Positions 42,318-53,398 are shown, counted from the first letter of the stretch. The stretch: 64,000 nucleotides of DNA from Wolfiporia cocos (GCA_029448655.1 JACCLO010000020.1:124001-188000); one strand, 5' to 3'. The notes: generated from the letters alone by a model not told the origin. Numbers and translations are program-made.

Positions 42318-42765
42318 CCTGTGGTACGGGGATTTTGTAATGTAAATACCCCACGCCATGGGGATTTGTACCCCGCACCACAGGGATTTGTGCCCTGTGC
42401 CATGGGGATTTATGCCTCATGCCGTGGGGATTTTTGTAACATAAATGGCCTGTGCTGTAGATGCCTGCCAAAAGATTGCAAAAAATGAAGAACATTTTGA
42501 CACCACATTACACAGTATTACAAGCGAAGCGACGATGAGACCGAGGATCAGCGAGGTGTCAGAAGTGGCTGAGCAGGCAGAGACAAGAGACAAAAGAGGG
42601 AAGTTGGGGAACCCATGGGTAATGCACAGGAAATTCATGAGGGATCCACAGGTAGCCTCAAAAAACCCCCCAATTATCTGAAATAGGCACACATGGATTG
42701 AAATAATATATTGAAGTGGAAAAAGCAGTGTGACCATGGTGAAGCCACGGGTAATTAACCTAGTA

Positions 42766-43027
42766 TTTGAGGAGCTGATAAGTGACCTTCCTCACACTTG
42801 CTTGGACAACACAACAAATTGTGGGTTGTTATAATATGCTGGCAGTGGGTTCTTTGACACTTATGGGTTGATGCACATAGATCTCCCCAATCTTTGAGGA
42901 GCTGATAAGCAACCTTCCTCACACTTGCTTGGGCAACACAACATACTGTGGGTTGTTATAACATGCTGGCAGTGGGCTCTTTGGCACTGATGGGTCAATG
43001 CACATAGACTTCCCAAATCTTTGAGGC
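42766..43027 (+). repeat. Tandem duplication with 127-bp period
   Basis: Two diverged copies (from TTTGAGGAGCTGATAAG at 42766 and 42893) and the first bases of a third at 43020. They differ at roughly one base in ten. It lies upstream of RepHel within the Helitron. Confidence 0.85.
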
Positions 43028-43322
43028 AACAATTCTCATATCATCACACAAAAAACACATTCGTCATGTATGGATTCTGCTCTGCCAGACACACTGAATG
43101 CTGAAGGTTACGATCTGTTGTAGGGATCCTCCCTCTACACCAGAACATGACCGAGAGGAACATAGGGCACAGGACCGGGAAGCACACCTGCAAATGACAC
43201 CACCATCCATGCGACGTCAGCGATTGCAGATGAGGCAGCCCTTTCCATAGCCTAACTTTGCCTTGCACCATCCTCATGGGGAACATGGTATTGCAAGTGC
43301 ATTTGTTCCTCAGAACCAGCCC

Positions 43323-44946
43323 ATGGCTGGACCCTTACAACAAAATCAGGCTATTGCTGGACCACCATATGACGTCCCTGTTGCAGTTCCTTCTAATCTG
43401 CATAACGTTCCTTGGAACACATCCCGGATACGCAGCTGGCATCCTGACCTGGGTTGGCCTTTGCAGTCAAACCAACCAGTACCTGGACCATCCCGCATTC
43501 CTGATCCACATGCTACATATCGTTGGCCCCCTGCAAACTCAGTGCATGTACCTCCACGGCGTGATTGGCAGGCAGAACTTGAACATGGTTTCAATGCAAG
43601 CCACGCTAGCAGAGTGCGTGCATGCAGACAAAATCAGGAATTGTCCATTCCTTCCACACCACACATGCTGGCACCTTCCTCCTCTGCAGGCAGTCGCTAT
43701 CAGACATTATTGGCACAACGAACAAACCATGACAGCCATGTTAGGGATCAGCAAAGGATTGTGCAGCAGACACATGAACACCAGGTTGAATGTCAAGCAG
43801 CACTTGCTAACGACACACAGCTGATCGAAGAGGCCAGACTGCAAAGGCAGATCCAGCAGGGCACAGCAGTTGCTGGCAACATGCGACTGATCGAAGAGGC
43901 CAGACTGCAAATGGAGATCCAGCAGCACACAGCATATGCTGATGACATACAGCTGATTGACCAGGCCAGATTCCAAAGGGATATGCAGCAGGGTGCAGCA
44001 GTAGCTGATGACATGCAGCTAATTGAACAGGCCCAGCTGCAAAGGAAGATCCAGCAGCATGCAGCACTTGCTGATGACATGCAGCTGATCGAACAGGCAA
44101 GACTCCAAAGGGAGCTGCAGCATCACCAAGAGCCTCAAATCCCACAAAATATCCCTTTGGGAAGGCAGCCCTATGTTGAACCAGCAGACCGTCACTCCAT
44201 TGGAAGAATGGACATACAATGTCCACACTGCCATGTATTGCACTGGAAAGGCGAGTGCTTGAAGCCATCCACTAACACCAGCCACAGGTTTGGTGTGTGT
44301 TGCCTTCAGGGCCAGGTGGATCTGCCTCCTATACAACTGCCTCCTGCAGCATTACATCGACTGTTCATGGGTGTGGATCCCCGCTCTCGATCATCCCAGG
44401 ACAAGATCCAGCAGTACAACAATGCATTTGCATTCACGTCTGTTGCTGTCAATGTCGATAATACCATCCTCAATGGCTCAGGCCCATACTCCTTTAAGAT
44501 ACACGGTGCTCTGTACCACAAAATGGGAAGTCTCCTTCCGCCAGAGGGTCTGCAGCCATCATATGCACAGCTCTATATACATGATCCTCAGGCTGCCCTG
44601 GATACCTGCAATACGCGGAATCACAATCTGGATCCAGGAATCATGGGCGAGCTGCAGGTTGTGTTTGAGGAGCATAATTCCTTTGTTCCTCTCTACTGCC
44701 ATGTGTTCGAGATCCTACAGGCAAAGCCACCGGAAGAACAGCTCAATGTGTGGGCCCACATAATGCTGCAGCATACTGCAGACAGACGGCATTATAACCT
44801 CCCCACCACAGACGAGGTTGCAGCGGTGATTCCAGGCAGTGGTGAGGAAGATGTTCAAAGACATAGAGACATTATCCTCCAGCTCCATGGTGATAACTTG
44901 GAACAGATCAGCAACATATACCCGCTATATTCTCCATTGCACTATG
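43323..44946 (+). pseudogene. RepHel N-terminal part (zinc-finger region), cut by retroelement 3
   Basis: Open from 43251; first ATG 43323. It contains a Pro/Gln-rich start, five 22-residue Gln-rich repeats (43806-44120), a zinc-finger-like CPHCHVLHWKGEC and CCLQG, and the conserved Helitron_like_N beginning (YNNAFAFTSVAV; GPYSFKIHGALYHKMGSL; YAQLYIHDP). It stops in the codon after LHY at the retroelement boundary; the frame resumes at 53404 with LLFPHGDQGW. Confidence 0.85.
43806..44130 (+). repeat. Five 22-residue tandem repeats in RepHel
   Basis: Each unit is 66 bp and reads like QLIEQARLQRKIQQHAALADDM. Glu/Gln/Leu spacing suggests an amphipathic helix or coiled coil. Confidence 0.88.
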
Positions 44947-45656
44947 TGTTACGGGTCGAATACCCGTTCGTATATTCGAATCGTGAATATAGATCGTTCT
45001 TCTGCACGTAGGCACGTCGCCGTATGCAAGGCAAATACTCGTTAGATGCCTTCGGGTCCTAAGTGAAGTCCTTAGGAGATCGGTTAATATCCAATACGCG
45101 TTAGAGGATATAATCTGTTCAAATGCGAGTCGAATGGAATATAAGACTCGCCTAAGTCCGCGAAGTCAGTGTGCACTTTCGAGGACTTAGTCGTTCGGTT
45201 GCTCGAGTGAGAAATACTGAGCGTAGTTTCCTACGTTTGAGAACGAGTATAAGACTTCTTGTTTATACAACAAGGTCGAGCTGAAGAGCCTCGACGGTAA
45301 GTACATGAGTTTTTATACTACGCTAGGTTTTAGGGGTCGAGTCTGTCCCAGATGCCACCGATACTATCTACGCTATGGTCCCAAACGTTTGATAAGTACG
45401 GAGTGATATATCTGAGACGATAGATAGGAATGATGGCGGTTGAACGCCATCTGTCAGCTTATTAAATGATGAACATGAAACGGTGGCAGGGTTGGATCTG
45501 CCAAAGATGAAACGAGCCCTACAGACTAGTACAACTGGGGATGCGCCCAGTAAGATCATGAGTAACCAGGGGAGTTGGTTGCGCAACAAGTCCCTGTATC
45601 GTATTCGCCCAATGGTGAGTTCTGTCGATATTCGAAAAATTAGAATAACCGTAACA
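44947..45656 (-). repeat. 3' LTR of retroelement 3
   Basis: 710 bp, almost identical to 52682-53398; a handful of single-base gaps and substitutions suggest a younger insertion than element 1. Confidence 0.92.
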
Positions 45657-45667
45657 TCAGCCCCTCT

Positions 45668-48600
45668 CTAGACATTCGTCGGCCTCGACGAATCTTCCAA
45701 GTTCCTCTCCTCAGAGTGCCTCGGCGTCCTGTTCGTTGTAGATGTCGCCGTTCCCGCTGAGGGACGGGGTCGTAGGAGTTCGCCATACGAAGTGTTGGCG
45801 GCATTCATTCTGTCGATGACCTGGTTGATTGAGCCCACAAGTTCTGCAAATATAGTCGGGGCAATCGAGGATCCAGTGGCTAGCGGATCCGCACTGCCGA
45901 CAGGGTTGTTGAGGCGAGGGCCTCGCTGGTACCCGTAGGGAAGGGATATCTCTGAGATACTCGTTGTGTCGGTATCTCCAGTGATGAGCGGCGCGGTGGA
46001 GGTTCCGTTGCGCCCATGTGGGTAAGGAGGCGGTGTCTCGTTCGTGCTCCCTCGCACCTCGCTCAAACTCCTCGCGGGTAATGCTCTGCACCGATGGAGA
46101 TCGTCGAATAGGCGGCGTGCTATTTGCTCTTCGCTGTCGTTCTGGGGCAGCCCTAGGGCTCGTCGGGCGTGCAGGTGGTTCACGTCTCCCGTTGCCTCCC
46201 ATACCAGGAATACGTGGCGTCGGGTCTCTAACTCCTGTTCGGCGGGCTCTCTGAGTCTCGGTAGGCAGTGGAAATAATACTCTATCGCCCTCCATAAAAT
46301 TAAACGGCCTTGCAACTCGACGTCGTTCGTCGGTGGTGAAAAAGCGGGCGGGTCGTGGTACGTATTCGGGTCGGTTGGGAGTAGTGTGCTCGCGATCCTC
46401 GAAGTCGTTGAGCGCATGTCGTAGTCGGGCCGTCGTGGTGGCAGCCAGTCGGTCGATAAGTCTGTCGGTGAGCAACTCGAGCCCCTCTCTCTGCGCTCTG
46501 ATCTGCCCCTCCATTCGGACGAGGTCCTCGGTGATATTCTGGTACGAGCTGTAGACGTGGGTGAGATCCTGCGCGATGTCGAAGAGGGCCGTCCAGCCAT
46601 CGGCTCGGCCAGCAAAGGGTCCCTCGGCCCTGTACCAGAGTAGGGCGTGTCTGATCTGTAGGTGTTGGGGGGAGTACCTCCTCTGTGGCGTACCTCTCGG
46701 TCGTCCTTCCCGATGACCCGCATCGCTGTGAGGGGTCGGAGCGCGGCGAGGGAGTTGGTGGCGAGTCGTCGACATACTACTACTGTTCGGTTTTCGAGTG
46801 TTGGGGCTGTCCTGATTCTCGTCCTGTGGTAGTCTTTTATCATCTCCTTGGAGTGTTCCAGATTTCCCTTGTCTTCCCATGAGTTGTCGGCTGTAGCATA
46901 GCCTTTCCATTTGACAAAGTACTGATGCTTCTTTCCTCGCCATCTGTCAGCCAAGATGGCTTCGACTTCGTATTCCTCCTGTCCCTTGATGATATCAGGT
47001 GGCGGCCGTAGGTAATTGGGTCCGTGCACCCTTGTTTCTTTGAATGGTTTTAGTAAGGCAGCGTGGAATACCGGATGAATTTTCCAGTTCGCCGGTAACT
47101 GCAACCGGTATGTCGTGGGTCCCATCTTTTCTGTGATGGTGAAGGGTCCTTCCCTTTTTGGTGCTAGCTTGTTAGATTCGTAGGGGATGGTTAGGTTCTT
47201 TGCGTCGAGCCAAACCTTGTCTCCTTTCTCGAGCTTCGGTAATTCTCGGAGGAAACGTCCCGCCATTCTTTTCTGAGCTAGTTCGTGCGCGATGAATGCC
47301 ATCTTTCACGCCTCCTTGATCTTTTTGATCCTGTCGACTGCTGCCGGGACGTTTCCTACCCTGTCGTAGTCTGGGAATCCCCTTGGAATATAACCCAAGA
47401 TTATTTCAAGGGGCGCAGGTCGGTTTTCGGTTCGCTTGGTGTTGTGCGCAAATTCGACATCAGGTAGTCGTTGTACCCATTGGAAAGGGTTGTTCATGCA
47501 ATAGATACGAAGGTACACTTCGATCTGTTGATTCATTCTTTCCGTTTGTCCGTCGGTCTGTGGATGGTACGCCGTACTCATCGCAGATTCCGTTCCCTGC
47601 AGTTTGCATAATTCCTTGAACAGTTTCGATGCGAACTGCGGTCCCCTGTCTGAAATGATCTTTCGGGGAATGCCGTATTGTGAGTATATCTTTCGATGGA
47701 ATATTTCTGCGGCCCCTTCGCTCGTGATTGTTTTGTCGCATGGGGTGAGAGAGATGGCCTTGGATAGGCCATGGTCGACGATTACCATCATGGAGTCATA
47801 CTTTCCGACTCTTGGCAGGTCGGTGACAGAATCAACCGAGCACTGTGAGAATGGGAGGGCGTCCTCTCGTGTCGGTATTGGTTGTAAAGGGGGTTTTAGC
47901 GGATTTCTATCAGGTTTCATCTGTTGACAGATTGCACAGCCCCGGACATATTCCGCTATCATTGTTCTCATGTCGGGCCACCAGAAATGGGTCGTAACCT
48001 GTATCGTCGTACCCCAGATCCCAGGGTGTCCAGCCGGGATCGAGTCGTGGTATTTTGCGATGACGTCCCGTCGAAGACCCTCATCTTTTGGCACGTACAT
48101 CCTGCCTTTGTAGAGCAGTATTCCGTCTGTTTGCTGCCAATCATCTGCGACGGTTTTCGCGGGGAACTCGTCCGTGCCTTCTAGGGCGCGGATCGCCTGT
48201 TCCGCAGATTCATCTTGATCGTTAGCGCTTTTGATTCGATCAATGATCGGGATCTGGATCGCATGGACTACGAGCTCGTCTGGAATCATGATTATTCCCT
48301 CGTTGTCTTCGTTACTTTCGTCAAGGTGATACAGCCTAGAAAGTGTGTCGGCCATGACCAGTTTTCTTCCGGGGACGTGTTGTAATTTCAGGTCGAATTG
48401 CGAAAGGAATAGGTGCCATCTCGCTTGTCGCCGATTTAGGCGCTGTGCGCTTCTCCAGTACGTCAGGTTCTGATGATCGCTTCGGATCAAGATCCGATGC
48501 GGTGCTCCTTCTAACGGGTGCCGCCATTCTTCTAGTGCTCGGACTATTCCGAGTAGCTCGCGATCGTAGATTTCATAGTTCCGTTCTGTGGATGTCAGGG

Positions 48601-50722
48601 ATTGTGAGAGATATCCCACTGGCCGTTCACGCCCCGTTTCATCTGTCTGTTTTAGCACCGCCCCTGTGGCGAACTGAGATGCGTCTGTTTCGAGGATGAA
48701 TGGTTTCTCCTTGTCTGGCGTTCCTAGTGCGGGCGCCGCTGTGAATGCCTGCTTCATGAAGTCGAACGCCTTTTGTTCTTTATCCGTCCACTGGAATCCT
48801 GTCCCTGTGACCGTTTTCGTGAGATCTACCAGGGGTCGGGCGTGCGTTGAGTAGTGATCGATAAATTTCCGGTAGAAGTTCGCAAATCCTAGGAAGGATC
48901 TGACTTCCTTGAGATTTCGGGGGGTCGGCCACTCTTTAATTCCGTTGAGTTTTGCTGGGTCCATTTGGATACTTCCTGGGGTGATGACCAGCCCCAGAAA
49001 TTCGACTCTGTCGACGCCGAAGGCGCATTTTTCGGGCTTCACAAAGAGATGGTTATCCACCAATCTCTGAAGGATCCGTCGCTCCCGTTCCTTGTGTGTT
49101 TTCTCGTCTTCTGAGAAAATAAGTATGTCGTCCATGTAAACAAGCACCCATCCTTCGAGGATTTCTTCTTTCAAGATTTCATTCATCATCGCCTGAAAGG
49201 TCCCGGGTGCGTTGCATAATCCGAAAAACATAACTGTGGGCTCGTATAGCCCCCGGTTTGTTTTAAAGGCTGCTTTCCATTCGTCCCCTGCCTTGATTCG
49301 AACGTTATTGTATCCTGCTCTGAGGTCCATCTTTGTAAAGATTTTCGCTCCCTTTAGCTTTTCCAGGAGTTCCGAGATAAGTGGCAGGGGATAAACGTTC
49401 TTTATTGTCCCTTCGTTCAGATATCGATAATCTTGACATGGCCGCAGGCCGTTGTCTTTCTTTGGGACAAAAAAGAAGGGTGACGCCATCGGGGATTTTG
49501 AAGGGATTATGAATCCCTTGGCCAGGTTTTCTTTCAAGAATTCGTCCAGTGCTTGTTGCTCTTTTGGTGACAGTGCGTAGACTTTGCAATCTCTCGGCAC
49601 GAAGTCGGGTTTTAATTCAATTGCATGGTCCCATGGTCTTGATGGGGGAAACGCTGCTGCGGACTCCTTGCTGAATACTTTTGCGAAGTCCGATAGGTGT
49701 TTCGGGACCATCTCCTCGATTGTTTTTTCTGGTTCAGGAGCTTTTTGTGCGAATTCTTGGGACTTCGTTAATGCTTTTCTGACAGCATTAATGATCTGTA
49801 TCTTTGTCCGGAATTTTCTTTTCGTCTCCCCTTTCCTCCCTATGATCCTCGGGTTATCTTTTACGAAGCGTCGGATTGCTTCGTATTCGTCGGGGGTGTA
49901 TAATCGTTGGGCTGTTTCTTCTGGTTGGTCTGTTGACCCGAACCCTTTCTCCCCTCGTTCTGTCTCATCTAGGTCTTCGACCTCTACGATGTCGGGGGTG
50001 AGGTGTCGTTTGAATATTATCTGGGCTATTCGCATGCCCGGGATAATTCTATGTGCTTTGTCTGAATAGTTGAAGATGATAGCCCCAACGTCTCCTCGGT
50101 AGTCCGAGTCTATGACTCCGGCTTGTACTACCAATCCGTGTCTGAGGGTGTTGCCTGATCGTCCGGCCAACCTTCCATACGATCCTTTCGGGATCTTCAT
50201 TTTTACTCCTGTGGAGACGAGTTTCCATCCTCCGGCGGGGACCTCGGTTTCTTCTGCGGCATAAAGGTCGTATCCTGCGGCTTCATGGGTTCCCCTTGTT
50301 GGAACTTTTCCTTCTGGGGCAACTACTATTTCTACCATGTCCATTCGGATCGTGGTTTCCTGTTTCTTTTCCTCTGCCCCTAGTATTGATCGTACATCGA
50401 CTGTTTGGTCTTTCCAGTCGATTGTGGGGTTTTCGTCTTTTAGCCATCCATACCCTAGAATCATATTTTCTGTTCCGATCGATCCTACTAGGAATCGGAC
50501 TTTTCGCGTTTTCTGGGTCTTTGGATATCGTAGGAGTATGGTGGCTTCTCGATCTATTCGCCCATCTTTGTTTTCTGTTCCGTCAACATTTTTGACGATA
50601 ATCGGGTTCTTCAGGGGTTGCGTGGGCACTTTGTATTTTTCTACCACTCTGCTGTGGATCAGGTTCGACATTGCTCCTGAGTCGATTAGTGCATTGCACT
50701 TCACGGGTTTTGCCAGCGTCAT
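45668..50722 (-). pseudogene. pol: Pol of retroelement 3: PR-dUTPase-RT-RNaseH-IN-chromodomain plus open extension
   Basis: First ATG 50722; the pol frame is open upstream to the gag end (about 50812), -1 to gag. Protease [11 protein letters not shown]; dUTPase about residues 131-266 ([38 protein letters not shown]); [12 protein letters not shown]; integrase HPGIWGTTIQ...CAICQQMK, SVDSVTDLP and DRGPQFAS; chromodomain EVEAILADRW...FVKWKGY. TGA at 47306-47308 replaces the CGA of element 1 (KEA-R-KMAF), so the copy has one nonsense codon. After the chromodomain the frame stays open to 45668, about 350 codons past the ATG of the overlapping third ORF. Confidence 0.9.
45711..46775 (-). CDS. Third ORF of element 3: coiled coil and two zinc knuckles, overlapping pol frame
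   Basis: Intact 354-aa ORF from ATG (MSTTRHQLPRRAPTP) to stop. The N-terminal part (ADGWTALFDIAQDL; ITEDLVRMEGQIRAQREGL) looks helical, the middle is Arg/Pro/Ser-rich and disordered, and the C-terminus has CRQCGSASHWILDC and CRTCGLNQPGHRQNEC. The zinc knuckles are of nucleocapsid type, so RNA/DNA binding is likely. It starts right after the chromodomain coding part, in a different frame, and the whole length is also open in the pol frame. This placement of a knuckle protein after pol is not standard for chromoviruses. Confidence 0.8.
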   Translation of the reverse strand: MSTTRHQLPRRAPTPHSDAGHREGRPRGTPQRRYSPQHLQIRHALLWYRAEGPFAGRADGWTALFDIAQDLTHVYSSYQNITEDLVRMEGQIRAQREGLELLTDRLIDRLAATTTARLRHALNDFEDREHTTPNRPEYVPRPARFFTTDERRRVARPFNFMEGDRVLFPLPTETQRARRTGVRDPTPRIPGMGGNGRREPPARPTSPRAAPERQRRANSTPPIRRSPSVQSITREEFERGAREHERDTASLPTWAQRNLHRAAHHWRYRHNEYLRDIPSLRVPARPSPQQPCRQCGSASHWILDCPDYICRTCGLNQPGHRQNECRQHFVWRTPTTPSLSGNGDIYNEQDAEAL

Positions 50723-50811
50723 GATTACCGGGATGAAGAGGGATCGATTCTTCTCGAACGAGGTAATTACATGTGCTGCTTTCTCGGAGGGTAAGACCGT
50801 GGGCTTCCCTC

Positions 50812-52635
50812 CTAGGCAAAATCCTGTTCTTCTACGAGCTGTGCTAGGAGCTCGGGGTTCTTGGCTTTCAGGGCCCTAATTGCCGTGACCGCTCTGTTAG
50901 CGGTGATGTATTCAGTCTCTTCCTCAGAGACTTCTTCAATGCGAGCTTCTTGCTCGGCTTCTTCTTCTTCGGTTTTTCGAGTAGTCCGTCTAGGGTGGGC
51001 TGGCTTCCTTGGCCTTTTCGGACAGTCTCGTGACATATGTCCTGGCTGATGGCAAGTGAAGCATTTTCCCTTCTTGATGTGATCGTCCCTTTCCTGGGTG
51101 GTCATTCGATCTACATCCATCGCATTCGGATCTTTCGGTGTGGTTGTCTGTGGAGTACTAGTGCGTCCGTTATTCTGGTTCGAGGTTTGCCAAGCCTTTT
51201 TCTTGACAAACGGTTTGTCCCGTTTTAAGAATATCTTGTATGTATTTTCATAATACGAGGCAGCGGACTGCCATTCATCAATGGTCGCTGGTAGCGGCCG
51301 AACGCCGATGATGTATCGGGTCGTATGTTCAGGTAACCCTTTCTCAAAGAGGGTTATGAGCAACGCGTTTCCGTCCGCGCTGTATCGGTCGTACTGGGCC
51401 TTTCCGGCCAAGTTGTTGAACTCGGTAATATAATCATCGATGTCCTTCCTGTCCTGGGTTACGTCCAGGATTTTCTTCCGCGCCTTCTGTACCTCTTCGA
51501 TGGCTCCGAAGGCTTTCTGGAAGTCTGCGTCAAATTGTGCAAGACTAGGCGGGAAGAATCGTTTCGTCTGGGGGTTCGTATAAACCCGGTGGTAATTCTG
51601 TTTCCGTTGGCCCGTTTTCCCCTTGTTCGAAATATAAGAGAGGATAAAGATCACTCTCTGAACGTCGTTCTGGAATGACATTCCGTACATCGTAAACCAG
51701 GAATTGCACTGGTTTATGAAGTTCTGCATGTCGGATCGTTCCCCGTCGAATACGTCTGGGGGATTGATCTTTATCATCGGGAGTCGGTAATACGGGTTCG
51801 GCGCCGGAGGTTGAGGCTGCGGCGCATTCGGTGGTGGAGGTCCTCCTGGGGGTCCTCCTCCTCCCGGGTATCCTCCACCCGGGTTTCCTGGGTTTCCTCC
51901 GGGGTTCCCTGGGTTCCCTCCAGGGTTTCCTCCTCCGAGTCCTTCAGGAGGGGGGGCATTCCCTCCTCCGAGTCCGAAGTTTCCTCCCAGTCCTCCTCCG
52001 CTTGTACCTGTGGAGGTTCGTCCAAATAGGCCTGAAGGCCATGTTCCTGGGTTTGTCGTTCCCATTCCTCCGCTTGGGCTAGTCCAAGACGGATTTCCTC
52101 CGCTACCCATTCTGGGTGCGTTCTGTGGGGGGTTTCCAAAGAGGTCTGTTCCTCCAGCCATAGGCCCAATCCCACTCTGCGCAAAAGCAGATATAAATCC
52201 TGGAGGGTCCTGTCCTCCGGTCTGGCTGTTATCTGTTCCTGTAAAGTTTCCAGGATTTCTCCCATCATCTCCGATGCGCTCAATTCCTGCCATTCCTGTG
52301 GCGCCCGAAGGCTGATTCGTATTTCCATCGGCATCGAAGGTTCTGTTGATGGTTTCGGTTTCGTTTTCGGTCAACGTCGCGGTTGACATCGGAGGGATTT
52401 CTCCGAATCGTTCGAACGCTTCACGCGTTATTTCCCAAGCGGTCGTTCCTGCGGAGGGGTATACTTGTACCCACTTCGATGCCCTATCTTCTCTGGGGAT
52501 GACAACAATTCCTCCGCGGTTACGGAAGGCTCCAATGGTGTCAGTCCACTCGTATTGGTTGAGTCTGTAGACTCCCTGAATGTCCTCGAGCAAGAGTTCA
52601 ATCAGTCGTGCTGGGAATTCTGGTCCAAATATCAT
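50812..52635 (-). CDS. gag: Gag of retroelement 3 (intact)
   Basis: 607 aa from ATG of MIFGPEFPARL to TAG after QLVEEQDFA; a GTG four codons upstream was not used. Gly/Pro/Asn-rich stretch (about 51830-51960), capsid-like region, and CCHC knuckle CFTCHQPGHMSRDC with basic flank (PKRPRKPAHPRR). The last codons are GAT TTT GCC TAG; pol continues in -1 via the T run. Identical organisation in element 1 argues that the shift site is genuine. Confidence 0.92.
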   Translation of the reverse strand: MIFGPEFPARLIELLLEDIQGVYRLNQYEWTDTIGAFRNRGGIVVIPREDRASKWVQVYPSAGTTAWEITREAFERFGEIPPMSTATLTENETETINRTFDADGNTNQPSGATGMAGIERIGDDGRNPGNFTGTDNSQTGGQDPPGFISAFAQSGIGPMAGGTDLFGNPPQNAPRMGSGGNPSWTSPSGGMGTTNPGTWPSGLFGRTSTGTSGGGLGGNFGLGGGNAPPPEGLGGGNPGGNPGNPGGNPGNPGGGYPGGGGPPGGPPPPNAPQPQPPAPNPYYRLPMIKINPPDVFDGERSDMQNFINQCNSWFTMYGMSFQNDVQRVIFILSYISNKGKTGQRKQNYHRVYTNPQTKRFFPPSLAQFDADFQKAFGAIEEVQKARKKILDVTQDRKDIDDYITEFNNLAGKAQYDRYSADGNALLITLFEKGLPEHTTRYIIGVRPLPATIDEWQSAASYYENTYKIFLKRDKPFVKKKAWQTSNQNNGRTSTPQTTTPKDPNAMDVDRMTTQERDDHIKKGKCFTCHQPGHMSRDCPKRPRKPAHPRRTTRKTEEEEAEQEARIEEVSEEETEYITANRAVTAIRALKAKNPELLAQLVEEQDFA

Positions 52636-52681
52636 GTGCCCTTGCACCGTGGTAGGTGAGGGTGTGATAAGCTCGACCTTC

Positions 52682-53398
52682 TGTTACGGGTCGAATACCC
52701 GTTCGTATATTCGAATCGTGAATATAGATCGTTCTTCTGCACGTAGGCACGTCGCCGTATGCAAGGCAAATACTCGTTAGATGCCTTCGGGTCCTAAGTG
52801 AAGTCCTTAGGAGATCGGTTAATATCCAATACGCGTTAGAGGATATAATCTGTTCAAATGCGAGTCGAATGGAATATAAGACTCGCCTAAGTCCGCGAAG
52901 TCAGTGTGCACTTTCGAGGACTTAGTCGTTCGGTTGCTCGAGTGAGAAATACTGAGCGTAGTTTCCTACGTTTGAGAACGAGTATAAGACTTCTTGTTTA
53001 TACAACAAGGTCGAGCTGAAGAGCCTCGACAGGTAAGTACATGAGTTTATATACTACGTTAGGGTTTTAGGGGTCGAGTCCTGTCCCAGATGTCCACCGA
53101 TACTATCTACGCTATAGTACCAAACGTTTGATAAGGTACGGAGTGATATATCCTGAGACGATAGATAGGAATGATGGCGGTTGAACAGCCATCTAGTCAG
53201 CTAATAAACGATGAACATGAAACGGTGGCAGGGTTGGATCTGCCAAAGATGAAACGAGCCCTACAGACTAGTACAACTGGGGATGTGCCCAGTAAGATCA
53301 CGAGTAACCAGGGGAGTTGGTTGCGCAACAAGTCCCTGTATCGTATTCGCCCAATGGTGAGTTCTGTCGATATTCGAAAAATTAGAATAACCGTAACA
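52682..53398 (-). repeat. 5' LTR of retroelement 3
   Basis: 717 bp. TATATAAA box and AGCTCGACCTT on the minus strand as in element 1. Confidence 0.92.

Larger units (their letters stand above)
41059..42763 (+). mobile_element. Third non-autonomous Helitron, with a solo LTR inside
   Basis: Begins TCCATAATATAATGGGAGC exactly after the CTAG of the previous copy and ends GAAGCCACGGGTAATTAACCTAG before T. About 1.0 kb without the solo LTR. The 3' 400 bp closely match the first Helitron (20490-20772), including CAGTGTGACC just before the hairpin, which here carries a mismatch. Confidence 0.75.
44947..53398 (-). mobile_element. Retroelement 3: same Ty3/gypsy family as element 1, nearly intact
   Basis: LTRs 44947-45656 (3') and 52682-53398 (5'). 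TSD CTATG at 44942-44946 and 53399-53403. gag 52635-50812, pol from about 50811 to 45668, and the third ORF 46775-45711. Only one pol stop (47306) is found. The purine tract AGAGAGGGGCTGA precedes the 3' LTR. The 5' LTR is followed by AAGGTCGAGCT, an exact complement of AGCTCGACCTT in the LTR. Confidence 0.93.

Noticed and set aside
20050..42440. Minisatellite runs as a CRISPR array
   Set aside because: Units are contiguous and imperfect without unique spacers, and the genome is eukaryotic.
50296..50879. Plus-strand frames opposite pol of element 3 (also opposite element 1, 23306-23997)
   Set aside because: Antisense shadows seen identically in both copies; they follow from the coding strand.
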